From positions 1 to 62,133 of the forward strand of contig NZ_CAMZCS010000018.1 of NCBI RefSeq assembly GCF_947305105.1: 62,133 bases of DNA, written 5' to 3'. Every line of letters begins with the position of its first letter. Position 1 is the first letter of the stretch. The notes beneath the pieces are model-generated. The model did no database searches, was not told where the DNA came from, and saw nothing but the letters and a program-made list of their open reading frames with translations. Position numbers and translations under genes: made by a program. Below are positions 9,100-16,391 of this stretch, piece after piece. Source of the stretch: an uncultured Fibrobacter sp. (GTDB lineage Bacteria > Fibrobacterota > Fibrobacteria > Fibrobacterales > Fibrobacteraceae).

Positions 9100-9632
9100 G
9101 TTTCCATCCCATCCGGCATTTCATCACGATAACGAAGCACCGCAACGAGGTGGTTCGCCTCTGTTTCAAGGCGGGCATCGGTTTCCAGGGGCTGTTTCAC
9201 GACCTTTCCAAGTACAGCCTGACCGAGTTTATTCCGGGGGCCCGGTATTACACGGGCGACCAGTCGCCCAATAACGGTGAACGTTTCGATAAAGGCTACA
9301 GTCTGGCCTGGATGCACCACAAAGGCCGCAACAAGCACCATTTCGAGTTCTGGTACGACTACGACATGAAAACCAAGAAACTCGTGCCGATGGACATGCC
9401 CGACCGCTACATCAAGGAAATGTTCTGCGACCGCGTGGCGGCCTCCAAGACGTACAACAAGGCGTACACGCAGGAATCCCCGCTGCTGTATTTGACCAAA
9501 AGTACCGCTCACGAAAAAATGACCGAGACGACTTACCGCAAATTACTTTATCTGCTCCAGATGCTGGCCGAGAAGGGCGAAAAGGAAACGCTCCGGTTCA
9601 TGCGCCGGACGAAGAATCTGCCGGTGGAGTAA
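9096..9632 (+). CDS. DUF5662 family protein, last gene of the RiPP-like operon
   Basis: A 178-residue protein that I recognise as DUF5662-like. Conserved His-rich motifs (FHDLSKYS near residue 34 and WMHHKGRNKHHFEFWYDY near 72) suggest a metal-binding, HD-like fold. Its start overlaps the ABC transporter stop by 4 bp, so it is co-transcribed. Its last 35 bp overlap the 3' end of the convergent type III toxin gene. Function is unknown. This family is widespread outside RiPP loci, so it may be a passenger. Confidence 0.78.
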   Translation: MSFHPIRHFITITKHRNEVVRLCFKAGIGFQGLFHDLSKYSLTEFIPGARYYTGDQSPNNGERFDKGYSLAWMHHKGRNKHHFEFWYDYDMKTKKLVPMDMPDRYIKEMFCDRVAASKTYNKAYTQESPLLYLTKSTAHEKMTETTYRKLLYLLQMLAEKGEKETLRFMRRTKNLPVE

Positions 9633-10098
9633 AATCCTCTTTAAACAGGTCCTCTAAATCATTTATAAAGTATTGTAACGATGAAAATTTAAATTCGGGG
9701 AGTTTTTCAAATGATGAATTTTTTAAAGATCTCTTGAATTTTTGGATAAATTCAATAAAGTTTTTTGTTATTGTGTCAAGATTTTTGTTTAGTTCAATCC
9801 ATTCATTCTTATCTATAGCGCAATGTCTTTCTATGTCTGATTCTTGAATGATGACGGCCTTTGTAAAATCAATGCCGGGAAGTTTATCTTTTTCGTTATT
9901 TGTTCTTGTTGATGTCTTGAATACGAATGCATATTTGTGTTTAATGTTTGTTCTAAAAGGTATGGCGAATATTTTCTCGTTATATTCAATGATAAGAGAA
10001 AGATAGGGACGACCAGCTTTGTTTGATAGAATTTCTTTATGATTAATGTGTTTGTCAAAAAAGGCTTTCTTTAGAATGACAGTTTGTGCTTTTTTCAT
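9598..10098 (-). CDS. type III toxin-antitoxin endoribonuclease toxin, TenpN/ToxN-like
   Basis: A 166-residue protein resembling the AbiQ/ToxN superfamily, best matching my recollection of the TenpN branch: a short strand start (VILKKAFFDKHI), then GRPYLSLIIEYNEKIFAIPF, RTNIKHKYAFVFK, LPGIDFTKAVIIQESDI, and an amphipathic C-terminal helix. Family toxins cut RNA and are held inactive by tandem-repeat RNA. The ATG at 10098 has a perfect GGAGG site 5 bp upstream. Directly upstream on the same strand are a terminator, two 51-nt repeats and a promoter, the diagnostic type III architecture. The gene overlaps the DUF5662 gene tail-to-tail by 35 bp. Confidence 0.85.
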   Translation of the reverse strand: MKKAQTVILKKAFFDKHINHKEILSNKAGRPYLSLIIEYNEKIFAIPFRTNIKHKYAFVFKTSTRTNNEKDKLPGIDFTKAVIIQESDIERHCAIDKNEWIELNKNLDTITKNFIEFIQKFKRSLKNSSFEKLPEFKFSSLQYFINDLEDLFKEDFTPPADSSSGA

Positions 10099-10107
10099 GT
10101 TTCCTCC

Positions 10108-10145
10108 AAAAAAAAACCGTATTTCATAGGATATATGAAATACGG
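10108..10145 (-). terminator. terminator between antitoxin RNA and toxin gene
   Basis: A perfect 11-bp stem (CCGTATTTCAT at 10117-10127 with ATGAAATACGG at 10135-10145) and a 7-nt loop, followed on the minus strand by nine T. In type III systems a leaky terminator here sets the ratio of antitoxin RNA to toxin mRNA. Confidence 0.9.
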
Positions 10146-10146
10146 C

Positions 10147-10253
10147 TCATCCATTGACCTTTCTTTTTTGTCTTAGGTGGACTGGTCTGCCACCCTGTCA
10201 TCCATTGACCTTTCTTTTTTGTCTTAGGTGGACTGGTCTGCCACCCTGTCATC
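10147..10253 (-). ncRNA. type III antitoxin RNA, two 51-nt tandem repeats
   Basis: Two identical 51-bp direct repeats (10147-10197 and 10198-10248) followed by the first 5 bases of a third unit. On the minus strand each unit starts CAGGGTGGCAGACCAGTCCA and contains GGTGG...CCACC, able to form a hairpin, then an A-rich segment. The repeats sit between a strong promoter and a terminator, immediately 5' of a TenpN/ToxN-like toxin gene. In known type III systems each repeat is released by the toxin and folds into an inhibitory pseudoknot. The antitoxin role is inferred from this layout. Confidence 0.87.
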
Positions 10254-10261
10254 TGATGTAC

Positions 10262-10290
10262 AATATATAAAATTAAAAATAAAAAGTCAA
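10262..10290 (-). promoter_or_regulatory. promoter of the type III toxin-antitoxin locus
   Basis: On the minus strand, TTGACT (10285-10290) and TATATT (10262-10267) are separated by exactly 17 bp. Transcription would begin around 10254, the edge of the repeat array. The same two hexamers with a 17-bp spacer occur at two other loci in the window. Confidence 0.85.
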
Positions 10291-10295
10291 GAGCC

Positions 10296-11894
10296 TTAAA
10301 TTCTTGCGATTATCGCGTTCAGGCTGAGGCCGCCGTGGCTTGTGACGATGTTTTTTGCGTCGGAGTTTTGTTGTGGGTCAAGTGCGGGGCATTCGTGCAG
10401 CAGGTTCGCGGTGCATGTGTATTTAGAGCCTGGGCGTGAATCGTCTTTAGGGGCGAGGATGGCGACCGTGAGTTGCTTGCCGAGGGGCGCAAGTTCGCGG
10501 GCGAGTTCTGCAAGTTTCTTGCCGATTTGCGTATAAAGTTTTGGTGCGTCAAAGTCGAGACGCTTGCCGTAGGGCGGGTTCAGCACGATGACGGGGGCGG
10601 ATTCTCCGCAGAGGTCTGCAATTTCTTTTGCCGTGTAGCTGAAAAAGTCGCGAAGCTGTGGGCTGATTGTTGGTGCGTTAGCGCTCGGAGCGATGTTTGC
10701 GAGCGGGCAACATTCCACATTGTGCTGGATGATTTCAACTGCCCTTTCCGAAATATCGGAGGTGATGATTTTGTGAATCGTGCTGGAGATTGCCGCAGTC
10801 ACTTCGTTCCTTCGCAATGACAACATGGAATCATCGTTCCTTCGCAATGACAACATGGAATCATCGTTCCTTCGCAATGACAATATGGAATCATCATTCC
10901 CTTGCAATGACAATATGGAATCATCGATCTTTTGCAATGACAACTCGGAATCATTGTTCCTTCGCAATGACGGATTCGGGTTTGCGTTTGCCGAATTGAC
11001 AATGTGGTTCCAGGTTGCGGGTTTGAACGCTGGCTGGTGCTTGAGTGCGAAGTCTCGGCATTTGCCAGGAATGAGCCCGTGTGCCATGTAGGCCGCTTCG
11101 AGGCTGAAGGTGCCGCTGCCGGACATTGGGTCAATAAGAGTGATTAGTGGTTGGTGGTTGGTGGTTAGGATGGCGGCATTGAATGCTTCTTGGAGTATTG
11201 CGGCGGCGATGGTTTCTTTGAGCGGGGCGTCGTTCACGAAGCGTTCGTGACCGCGTTTGTAGAGTTCTTCGCCGGCGAGGTCAAGCCAGAGTGTGCATCG
11301 GTCGTCAATCAGCGTGACGTAGAGGCTTGAGGTATGAGGTGCGAGGTCGCTCGCTTCGCTTTTCGGGGCGTTGCGGGGTGTCCCCGCAGAGGGGGTAGCG
11401 GAAGACCCGACAGGGGCTGAAGCGAGGGGGAGACTTCCCCCTTCAATCACTTTCAGCAAACGTTCGGCGACGGCGTCACTGTGGTACAGGCGCGAATGTT
11501 TGCAAGTAACGTGAATAGTGGTTAGTGGTTGGTGGTTAGTGGTTAGGAAAAGTTCCCAGGGAATCTCGGCGGCTTTCTTTTCTAGCTCGCGGAAATTTTC
11601 GGCCTTGAAATCGGCGATGTGCACCAGGATGCGGTTGGCGATGCGGCTGAATGCCACGATTTTCCAAGCGTCGACGAGTTTTGCCGTAAATTCAACTTTC
11701 CCGTCACCGGCAATTTTTATGTCTAGCGAGTTTGTGCCTTGATTTTCGACACTCTCTCGTCTTAAAAAGTCCATTTCCCTGACGAATGTTTTTTCGAACC
11801 CGAGCGGGACAACGGCCAAGAAGCGGTGAGGTTTTCCTATGACCTGCCGCTTGAGCCTTTTGTCGAATGCTGAATTTTTTTCTGCGCTGTCCAC
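10296..11894 (-). CDS. RlmL-like 23S rRNA (guanine-N2) methyltransferase with in-frame repeat insertions
   Basis: A 532-residue protein: an N-terminal THUMP-like region (about 20-130), then an SAM methyltransferase domain with motif DPMSGSGTFSLEAAYMAHG near 255 and the amino-methyltransferase motif LNPPYGKR near 440. Relatives are usually about 380-400 residues. The excess is made of sequence that matches intergenic repeats: TTNHQPLTT (about 115-125), a Pro/Ser/Ala stretch ending LAPHTSS (about 150-190), TTNHQPLIT (about 242-252) and six NDDSxLSLRR-type units (about 307-365). All preserve frame, and the catalytic motifs lie outside them, so the enzyme may still work. The stop is 5 bp from the toxin-antitoxin promoter. 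Confidence 0.85.
   Translation of the reverse strand: MDSAEKNSAFDKRLKRQVIGKPHRFLAVVPLGFEKTFVREMDFLRRESVENQGTNSLDIKIAGDGKVEFTAKLVDAWKIVAFSRIANRILVHIADFKAENFRELEKKAAEIPWELFLTTNHQPLTTIHVTCKHSRLYHSDAVAERLLKVIEGGSLPLASAPVGSSATPSAGTPRNAPKSEASDLAPHTSSLYVTLIDDRCTLWLDLAGEELYKRGHERFVNDAPLKETIAAAILQEAFNAAILTTNHQPLITLIDPMSGSGTFSLEAAYMAHGLIPGKCRDFALKHQPAFKPATWNHIVNSANANPNPSLRRNNDSELSLQKIDDSILSLQGNDDSILSLRRNDDSMLSLRRNDDSMLSLRRNEVTAAISSTIHKIITSDISERAVEIIQHNVECCPLANIAPSANAPTISPQLRDFFSYTAKEIADLCGESAPVIVLNPPYGKRLDFDAPKLYTQIGKKLAELARELAPLGKQLTVAILAPKDDSRPGSKYTCTANLLHECPALDPQQNSDAKNIVTSHGGLSLNAIIARI
10801..10970 (-). repeat. 30-bp tandem repeat inside the rRNA methyltransferase gene
   Basis: About five and a half copies of a 30-bp unit, on the plus strand TTCGCAATGACAACATGGAA followed by TCATCGTTCC, with base changes accumulating from left to right. 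The TTCGCAATGACAA core is the same as in intergenic copies near 12880, 14350, 14530 and 16270. Because 30 is a multiple of 3, the array stays in frame and encodes NDDSMLSLRR-like repeats. Confidence 0.93.
11325..11445 (-). repeat. intergenic-type GC-rich repeat within the methyltransferase coding region
   Basis: This stretch joins a GAGGTATGAGGTGCGAGGTC element (also intergenic at 14280-14340 and 16140-16200) with an AGGGGGTAGCG...ACAGG...GAAGCGAGGGGG element. The second element also lies intergenically near 37060-37160. Here it is read in frame as protein. Confidence 0.8.
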
Positions 11895-11920
11895 GACTTC
11901 AAATATAGTTTTATGGACTA

Positions 11921-12763
11921 CTATTCAAGGGAATCGCAACTTGCGACGTTTCCGTTGATGCGCTTTAGAACTTTGATATAAGTTCCGCGTTCAAGTTGAT
12001 AAACATATTCAAGTGAACGGATGTACGATGCGTCAATGCGGACTCCTTCTTCGAGGGAGTCACATGGAGTTTCAAGAGTTTTTGTTTTGAGATATTCATC
12101 GCAATCTAGAGGCGTGTAAATGCCATAATCAGGGACGCATGTATAGCGGAATAGTGATTTGAGGCATTCAATTTTGTTTTCTGAGAACGATGCGCTTTGT
12201 TCGTCATTGAGGAGAGAATCTATTTTTCCGGTTGCGTATTCTTCAGCGTCTGCTATAAGAGAATATTGGATAGGATTGAATTCGTGTCCGTCGGATTTTC
12301 TCTGTGTGGCACAGTAGTTTTCGGTGGAGACGCACTTTCCCATAAGTTTATTTGTGTCGGGGGGTGTCAGTGTGGACAATGCTTGGACGATGTTGATGAA
12401 ACCCGTCGAATCAATTGGTTCTTCCGAGGAACTGGATGGAATTTCATGAGAAGACGAGGAGGTTGCGCTGCTGGAAGATGCCGTTAGGCTAGAAGAAGCT
12501 GCAAGGCTAGAAGAAGCGGGATCTGCCGACGATGAATTTGCAGAAACTTCGTTTGATGACGAACTTGCAGAAACTTCGCTTGATGAGGATTCGGCGGAGA
12601 TGTTGCTTGACGATGAACTTGCTGAAATGCCGTTTGAAGATGCCGGGTCTTCGTCGGCTATGTGGATGGGAGAATTGCTAGATGTACTATCGCAACTCAT
12701 CCAGCACAAGGCCGTTGCCGAAAGGAATAAATTCCCGAAGAAGTTGTGAATTTTTTTATTCAT
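11921..12763 (-). CDS. Ser-rich lipoprotein, tandem paralog A1
   Basis: A 280-residue probable lipoprotein. The ATG at 12763 follows a GGAGA site; a TTG start 12 bases earlier is less likely. The signal sequence (KKIHNFFGNLFLSATALCWM) ends in the lipobox MSC, giving acylated Cys. A Ser/Ala linker runs from about 30 to 115, then comes a conserved domain starting FINIVQALSTLTPPDTNKLM with several Cys and ending in a helical segment RGTYIKVLKRINGNVASC. No enzyme motif is seen and the function is unknown. It is the last of five minus-strand paralogs and shares about 70 bp of nearly identical 5' DNA with the gene at 13524-14228. Confidence 0.8.
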   Translation of the reverse strand: MNKKIHNFFGNLFLSATALCWMSCDSTSSNSPIHIADEDPASSNGISASSSSSNISAESSSSEVSASSSSNEVSANSSSADPASSSLAASSSLTASSSSATSSSSHEIPSSSSEEPIDSTGFINIVQALSTLTPPDTNKLMGKCVSTENYCATQRKSDGHEFNPIQYSLIADAEEYATGKIDSLLNDEQSASFSENKIECLKSLFRYTCVPDYGIYTPLDCDEYLKTKTLETPCDSLEEGVRIDASYIRSLEYVYQLERGTYIKVLKRINGNVASCDSLE

Positions 12764-12779
12764 ATCTATCTCCAAAATA

Positions 12780-12941
12780 CGTTTTCAGGTTCGGGGCTCG
12801 AGGCGCGAGGTATGAGGTTTCTGCCCCTAGATCCTAGTCTCTAGATTCTTATCTTGGAGATTGCTTCAGGGCTATTCGCCCTTCGCAATGACAACCCCAG
12901 TTCCTACTTCCTACTCTCTCGTCTATTTTCCTAACCACTTC
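12780..12941 (-). repeat. intergenic repeat nest
   Basis: A spacer made of several repeat families in series: GGCTCGAGGCGCGAGGTATG-like, CCCTAGATCCTAGTCTCTAG-like, GATTGCTTCAGGGCTATTCG followed by CCCTTCGCAATGACAA, and TTCCTACTTCCTACT. The same units in similar order recur at 14240-14581 and 16011-16391. No gene is visible. Confidence 0.85.
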
Positions 12942-13511
12942 CTACCTTGTTTCGCACTCAGCAATTCTTTCATTGACTCTTTCGATGGCGTTTTTGAATG
13001 AACTGCGCTTGATTTCGTCTGCTTTCAGGAGGTTGTTGATGTACTGGTCGTCAACGATAACTTCATCGGGATAGGAACCGCAGGGAATGACGCCGTAGTC
13101 CAATGCGCCTGCAGAAATCAGGTATTTGGCGGACTTGTAGCAGTTCCTTATGCTATCGGAAAGGGCTGCTCCTTTGGGACTTTCCAGAAATTCTTCTATT
13201 CTGTTATCTACAACGCCTTTAGCCTCGAATTCGCCATCGTCCCCAATATAACTGGTGTATTCCGAAGGTCCTGCGGCTAAAATTCCTGCAATGCAGGCCT
13301 TGTATCCCGATACGGTTGTCCCTCTTAATCCGGTCGTATCAGGCTTTTCTAGCTTTGAAAGCTCCTTCTCGATATCGATGAATGGGCGGGGCTCGTTTGA
13401 TGCGGAAATGTCTTGTGCGGCGCTGGCGGATTCGCTGTCACAAGCGGCCCACAGAAACGCCGTAGACGAAATGAAGAGATTTCCCAAAATTTTGCATACT
13501 CTTTTGTTCAT
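12942..13511 (-). CDS. lipoprotein, tandem paralog B1
   Basis: A 189-residue probable lipoprotein with signal MNKRVCKILGNLFISSTAFL and lipobox-like WAAC. Unlike the A-type paralogs it lacks a long Ser linker. The conserved domain begins IDIEKELSKLEKPDTTGLRG and continues with TTVSGYKACIAGIL, a PKGAALSDSIRNCYKSAKYL Cys-containing helix and DDQYINNLLKADEIKRSSF. It starts 12 bp after the stop of the gene at 13524-14228, so the two are probably co-transcribed. Unknown function; no catalytic motif. Confidence 0.8.
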   Translation of the reverse strand: MNKRVCKILGNLFISSTAFLWAACDSESASAAQDISASNEPRPFIDIEKELSKLEKPDTTGLRGTTVSGYKACIAGILAAGPSEYTSYIGDDGEFEAKGVVDNRIEEFLESPKGAALSDSIRNCYKSAKYLISAGALDYGVIPCGSYPDEVIVDDQYINNLLKADEIKRSSFKNAIERVNERIAECETR

Positions 13512-13523
13512 GCCTTAAATATT

Positions 13524-14228
13524 TTACTCCCTGTCCTCGCATTTTTTTGCTTTTTCATTGATATCCTCAAAAATCCTTTGGTAGTTTCTTTTTTTCGTGT
13601 TGTAGTTGTCCTGGAGGGCTTTTAGATATTCTTCGTCGATTCGGATTTGACCTTCGGTTTCGCAAGTTTCGTCCGTGTTTTTTTCTCGATTTGGATTGGA
13701 ACACCAAGATACCCCATATACGGGGGCCATCGCTTGTTTAATTAAGTCCTTGTAACACTTTAATTTATATGAAGAAAATGTGGCGCTGTCTTTGAGAATG
13801 GAATCTCGCTTTTCCCTTGCGATTACTTCCACTTGCCATGCATCGTTAAAATAAGCGTTGTAATTTTCAATGGTTTCGCAATGTTGTTGTTCCGAAATGC
13901 ATTGCCCTCTAAGCCCGGTCGTATCTGGAGGAGTCAACTTGGATAATTCTTCGTCAATGTCGATAAAGTCTTTTGAATCTGAAATTTTGCCTATGGAACT
14001 CGAAGATGCCGCGTCGCTTGAGGATTCTGTTGAAGGCGAAGATTCGGTATCGTTTGATGAGGTTGGGTGGTCACTTGACGATAATGCTGGTAAATCGCTT
14101 GAAGAAGTTGGATTCTCGTCGGGTATGCTAACCGGGGATGTGCTGGACGAACTGTCGCAACTCATCCAGCACAAGGCCGTTGCCGAAAGGAATAGATTCC
14201 CGAAGAAGTTGTGAATCTTTTTAGTCAT
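13524..14228 (-). CDS. Ser-rich lipoprotein, tandem paralog A2
   Basis: A 234-residue probable lipoprotein with signal MTKKIHNFFGNLFLSATALC and lipobox WMSC. A Ser linker covers about 30-80. The conserved core FIDIDEELSKLTPPDTTGLR is followed by Cys-containing helices and EYLKALQDNYNTKKRNYQRI. The ATG at 14228 follows TGGAGATAAGT. The first 70 bp are almost identical to those of the 11921-12763 gene, while the mature parts have diverged. It is followed after 12 bp by paralog B1. Function unknown. Confidence 0.8.
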   Translation of the reverse strand: MTKKIHNFFGNLFLSATALCWMSCDSSSSTSPVSIPDENPTSSSDLPALSSSDHPTSSNDTESSPSTESSSDAASSSSIGKISDSKDFIDIDEELSKLTPPDTTGLRGQCISEQQHCETIENYNAYFNDAWQVEVIAREKRDSILKDSATFSSYKLKCYKDLIKQAMAPVYGVSWCSNPNREKNTDETCETEGQIRIDEEYLKALQDNYNTKKRNYQRIFEDINEKAKKCEDRE

Positions 14229-14581
14229 ACTTATCTCCAAAATACGTTTTCAGGTTCGAGGCTCGAGGCACGAGCAGTGAGCTGTGAGGTGTGAGGTATG
14301 AGGTCGCGCTACGCACTCTGAGGTATGAAATTCCTGGCACGAGCTATTCGCCCCTCGCAATGACAACCCCAGTTCCTACTTCCTACTCTCTCGTCTATTT
14401 CCCTAACCACTAACCACCAACCACTGTTTACTTTCCTCACACCTCAAAGGGAGCGTTAGCGACCGACCTCAAAGGCACGAAGTGCCGACCTCATACTTAG
14501 AGATTGCTTCAGGGCTATTCGCCCTTCGCAATGACAACCCCAGTTCCTACTTCCTACTGTCTACTTCCTACTTCCTACTTC
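14229..14581. repeat. intergenic repeat nest, no gene seen
   Basis: A 353-bp spacer filled with repeats: GAGGTGTGAGGTATGAGGTC, two copies of a CGCAATGACAACCCCAGTTC unit followed by CTACTTCC runs, CTAACCACTAACCACCAACC, and short tandem TTCCTACTTCCTAC. An upstream GGAGATAAG for paralog A2 is included at its right... edge (higher coordinates begin at 14229). No coding region or RNA gene was recognised. Confidence 0.85.
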
Positions 14582-15274
14582 CTACCTCGTTTCGCACTCA
14601 GCAATTCTTTCATTGACTCTTTCGAGGGCTTTTTTGAAATCCTTGCGCTTGATTTCGTCTGCCGCCAAGAGGTTGTTGATGTAATTGTCGTCAACGATAA
14701 CATCTTCAGATTCGGAATGGCAGGGGACGACGCCATAGTCTAATGCTGCTGCACCAATGAGGTACGTGGCGGACTTGTAGCAGTTCTTTAAACTCTGGGG
14801 AAGAGACGCTCCTTTGGGACTTTCTAGAAACGCTTCTATTCTGTCGTCTACAACCCGTGCTGCCTCGAATTCACCACTTCGAACCATATAAGCGATGTAT
14901 TCCGAATTCTCATCGGCTAGAATTCCATTAATGCAAGCCTGATATCCTGATACGGTTGTCCCTCTTAATCCAGTCGTGTCTGGCCTTTTCAGTTTTGAAA
15001 GTTCCTCTTCGATATTGAAAAATGCATTGGAAGTCCCATTAGAACTTGTTATCGATTCGCTAGAAGAAGTTGGAAAGGGCTCACTGGAAGATGTTGGAAC
15101 GGAACCATTGGAAGATGTTTGAATGGATTCACTGGATGAACTGGCTGGATTATTGCCTGCTTGGGGTATGGTAATGTCTGGTGCGCTGGCAGAGTCGCTG
15201 CCACAGGCGGTCCACAGAAGCGCCGTGGATGAAATGAACAGATTTCCAAAAATTTTACGCACTCTTTTATTCAT
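14582..15274 (-). CDS. Ser-rich lipoprotein, tandem paralog B2
   Basis: A 230-residue probable lipoprotein. The ATG at 15274 is chosen because the protein then begins MNKRVRKIFGNLFISSTALL with lipobox WTAC, matching its paralogs; an in-frame upstream extension has no such support. A Ser/Thr linker (about 30-70) leads to the domain FFNIEEELSKLKRPDTTGLR, TTVSGYQACINGIL and DDNYINNLLAADEIKRKDFK. The domain is closely similar to paralog B1, also at DNA level in the 3' part. Function unknown. Confidence 0.8.
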   Translation of the reverse strand: MNKRVRKIFGNLFISSTALLWTACGSDSASAPDITIPQAGNNPASSSSESIQTSSNGSVPTSSSEPFPTSSSESITSSNGTSNAFFNIEEELSKLKRPDTTGLRGTTVSGYQACINGILADENSEYIAYMVRSGEFEAARVVDDRIEAFLESPKGASLPQSLKNCYKSATYLIGAAALDYGVVPCHSESEDVIVDDNYINNLLAADEIKRKDFKKALERVNERIAECETR

Positions 15275-15437
15275 ACTCAAAATATAAGTTAAGGGATGCG
15301 AAAAGCGAGTAAAAAAGAGGAAAAAAATAAAATTTAGTGATGAACTGGGCCGCTGCGCAGTGTTTTGTGCAAAGACGACCAGATATATGATACGATGTAG
15401 GCGCGAGGCGCGAAGCCCCGACCTCATACCTCATTTG

Positions 15438-16010
15438 CTATTTGGGAGAATCACACCCAGCAAGTAATTCATTGGCTCTTTTGAGGCTTTCTTCGAATGC
15501 TTCGCGGCTGATTTCGTCTGCTATCATGAGGTTTTTGAAGTTCTGGTCGTCTATGGTAATTTCTTCAGAATAAGAATCGCAGAGCTTGACGTCGTCATCA
15601 AATGGGACTTGTGGAAATTGGTTCATAACGGATGTGTAACACTTATTTGAACTATCAGAAAGAAAAGCTCCCCCCTTGGGACTTTCCAAAAAATCTTTTA
15701 TTTTGGTTTCCACAATCTTCCTCGCCTCGAGTTCGCCTTTGTCTGTTATGATAAAGTTGTGTTCCAAGTCTTCATTGGCTATGATTCGTGTAATGCAAGC
15801 GTCATATCCCGTCACGGTTGTCCCCATTGTCCTTATATCGCGCCTTTTCAGATTTGAAAGTTCTTTCTTGATATCAATGGATAAATGGGGCTTGTTTGAC
15901 TCGGAATCGTCATCCGCAGTGAGGGGGGCGTCCCCGCTACAGGCTATCCATAGAAATGCCGTAGACGAAATGAATAGATATCCTAAAATTTTATGTATTC
16001 TTTTGTTCAT
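15438..16010 (-). CDS. lipoprotein, tandem paralog B3
   Basis: A 190-residue probable lipoprotein, signal MNKRIHKILGYLFISSTAFL and lipobox WIAC. There is little Ser linker. The domain starts IDIKKELSNLKRRDIRTMGT and keeps the family Cys and DDQNFKNLMIADEISREAF segment. It is the first of the five in transcription order and the most diverged B-type copy. Function unknown. Confidence 0.8.
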   Translation of the reverse strand: MNKRIHKILGYLFISSTAFLWIACSGDAPLTADDDSESNKPHLSIDIKKELSNLKRRDIRTMGTTVTGYDACITRIIANEDLEHNFIITDKGELEARKIVETKIKDFLESPKGGAFLSDSSNKCYTSVMNQFPQVPFDDDVKLCDSYSEEITIDDQNFKNLMIADEISREAFEESLKRANELLAGCDSPK

Positions 16011-16391
16011 CCTCCAAATATACGTTAAGGAATGCGAAAAGCGGGTAAAAAAGAGGAAATGGTAAAATTTCGTGATATGCTAGGCCGCTGCGCTGCATCT
16101 CGGATAAAGACGGTCGGATATATGATACGATGTAGGCTCGAGGCATGAGCTGTGAGGTGTGAGGCTCGAGGTATGAGGTCGTGCTACGCACTCTGAGGTT
16201 TGAGGTTCCAGCCCCTAGATCCTAGCCTCTAGATTCTCTGATGGAGATTGCTTCGGGGTTTTCACCCCTCGCAATGACAAGTTTTCCCTAACCACTAACC
16301 ACCAACCACTGTTTACTTTCCTCACACCTCAAAGGGAGCGTTAGCGACCGACCTCAAATGCACGAAGTGCCGACCTCACACCTCATCGTTC
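16011..16391. repeat. intergenic repeat nest, no gene seen
   Basis: This 381-bp spacer holds GAGGTGTGAGGCTCGAGGTA-type units, a CCCCTAGATCCTAGCCTCTA unit, GAGATTGCTTCGGGGTTTTC with its complementary CCCCTCGCAATGACA, and CTAACCACTAACCACCAACC. The last is followed by ACTGTTTACTTTCC, exactly as at 14400-14440. No gene recognised. Confidence 0.85.

Noticed and set aside
4549-9632. A canonical lasso peptide cluster
   Set aside because: The YxxPxM motif, PqqD, kinase and ABC exporter fit, but the transglutaminase-like B2 protease and the asparagine-synthetase-like cyclase are missing.
10801-10970. 30-bp repeats as a CRISPR array
   Set aside because: Units are directly adjacent without spacers and lie in frame inside a coding gene; no cas genes.
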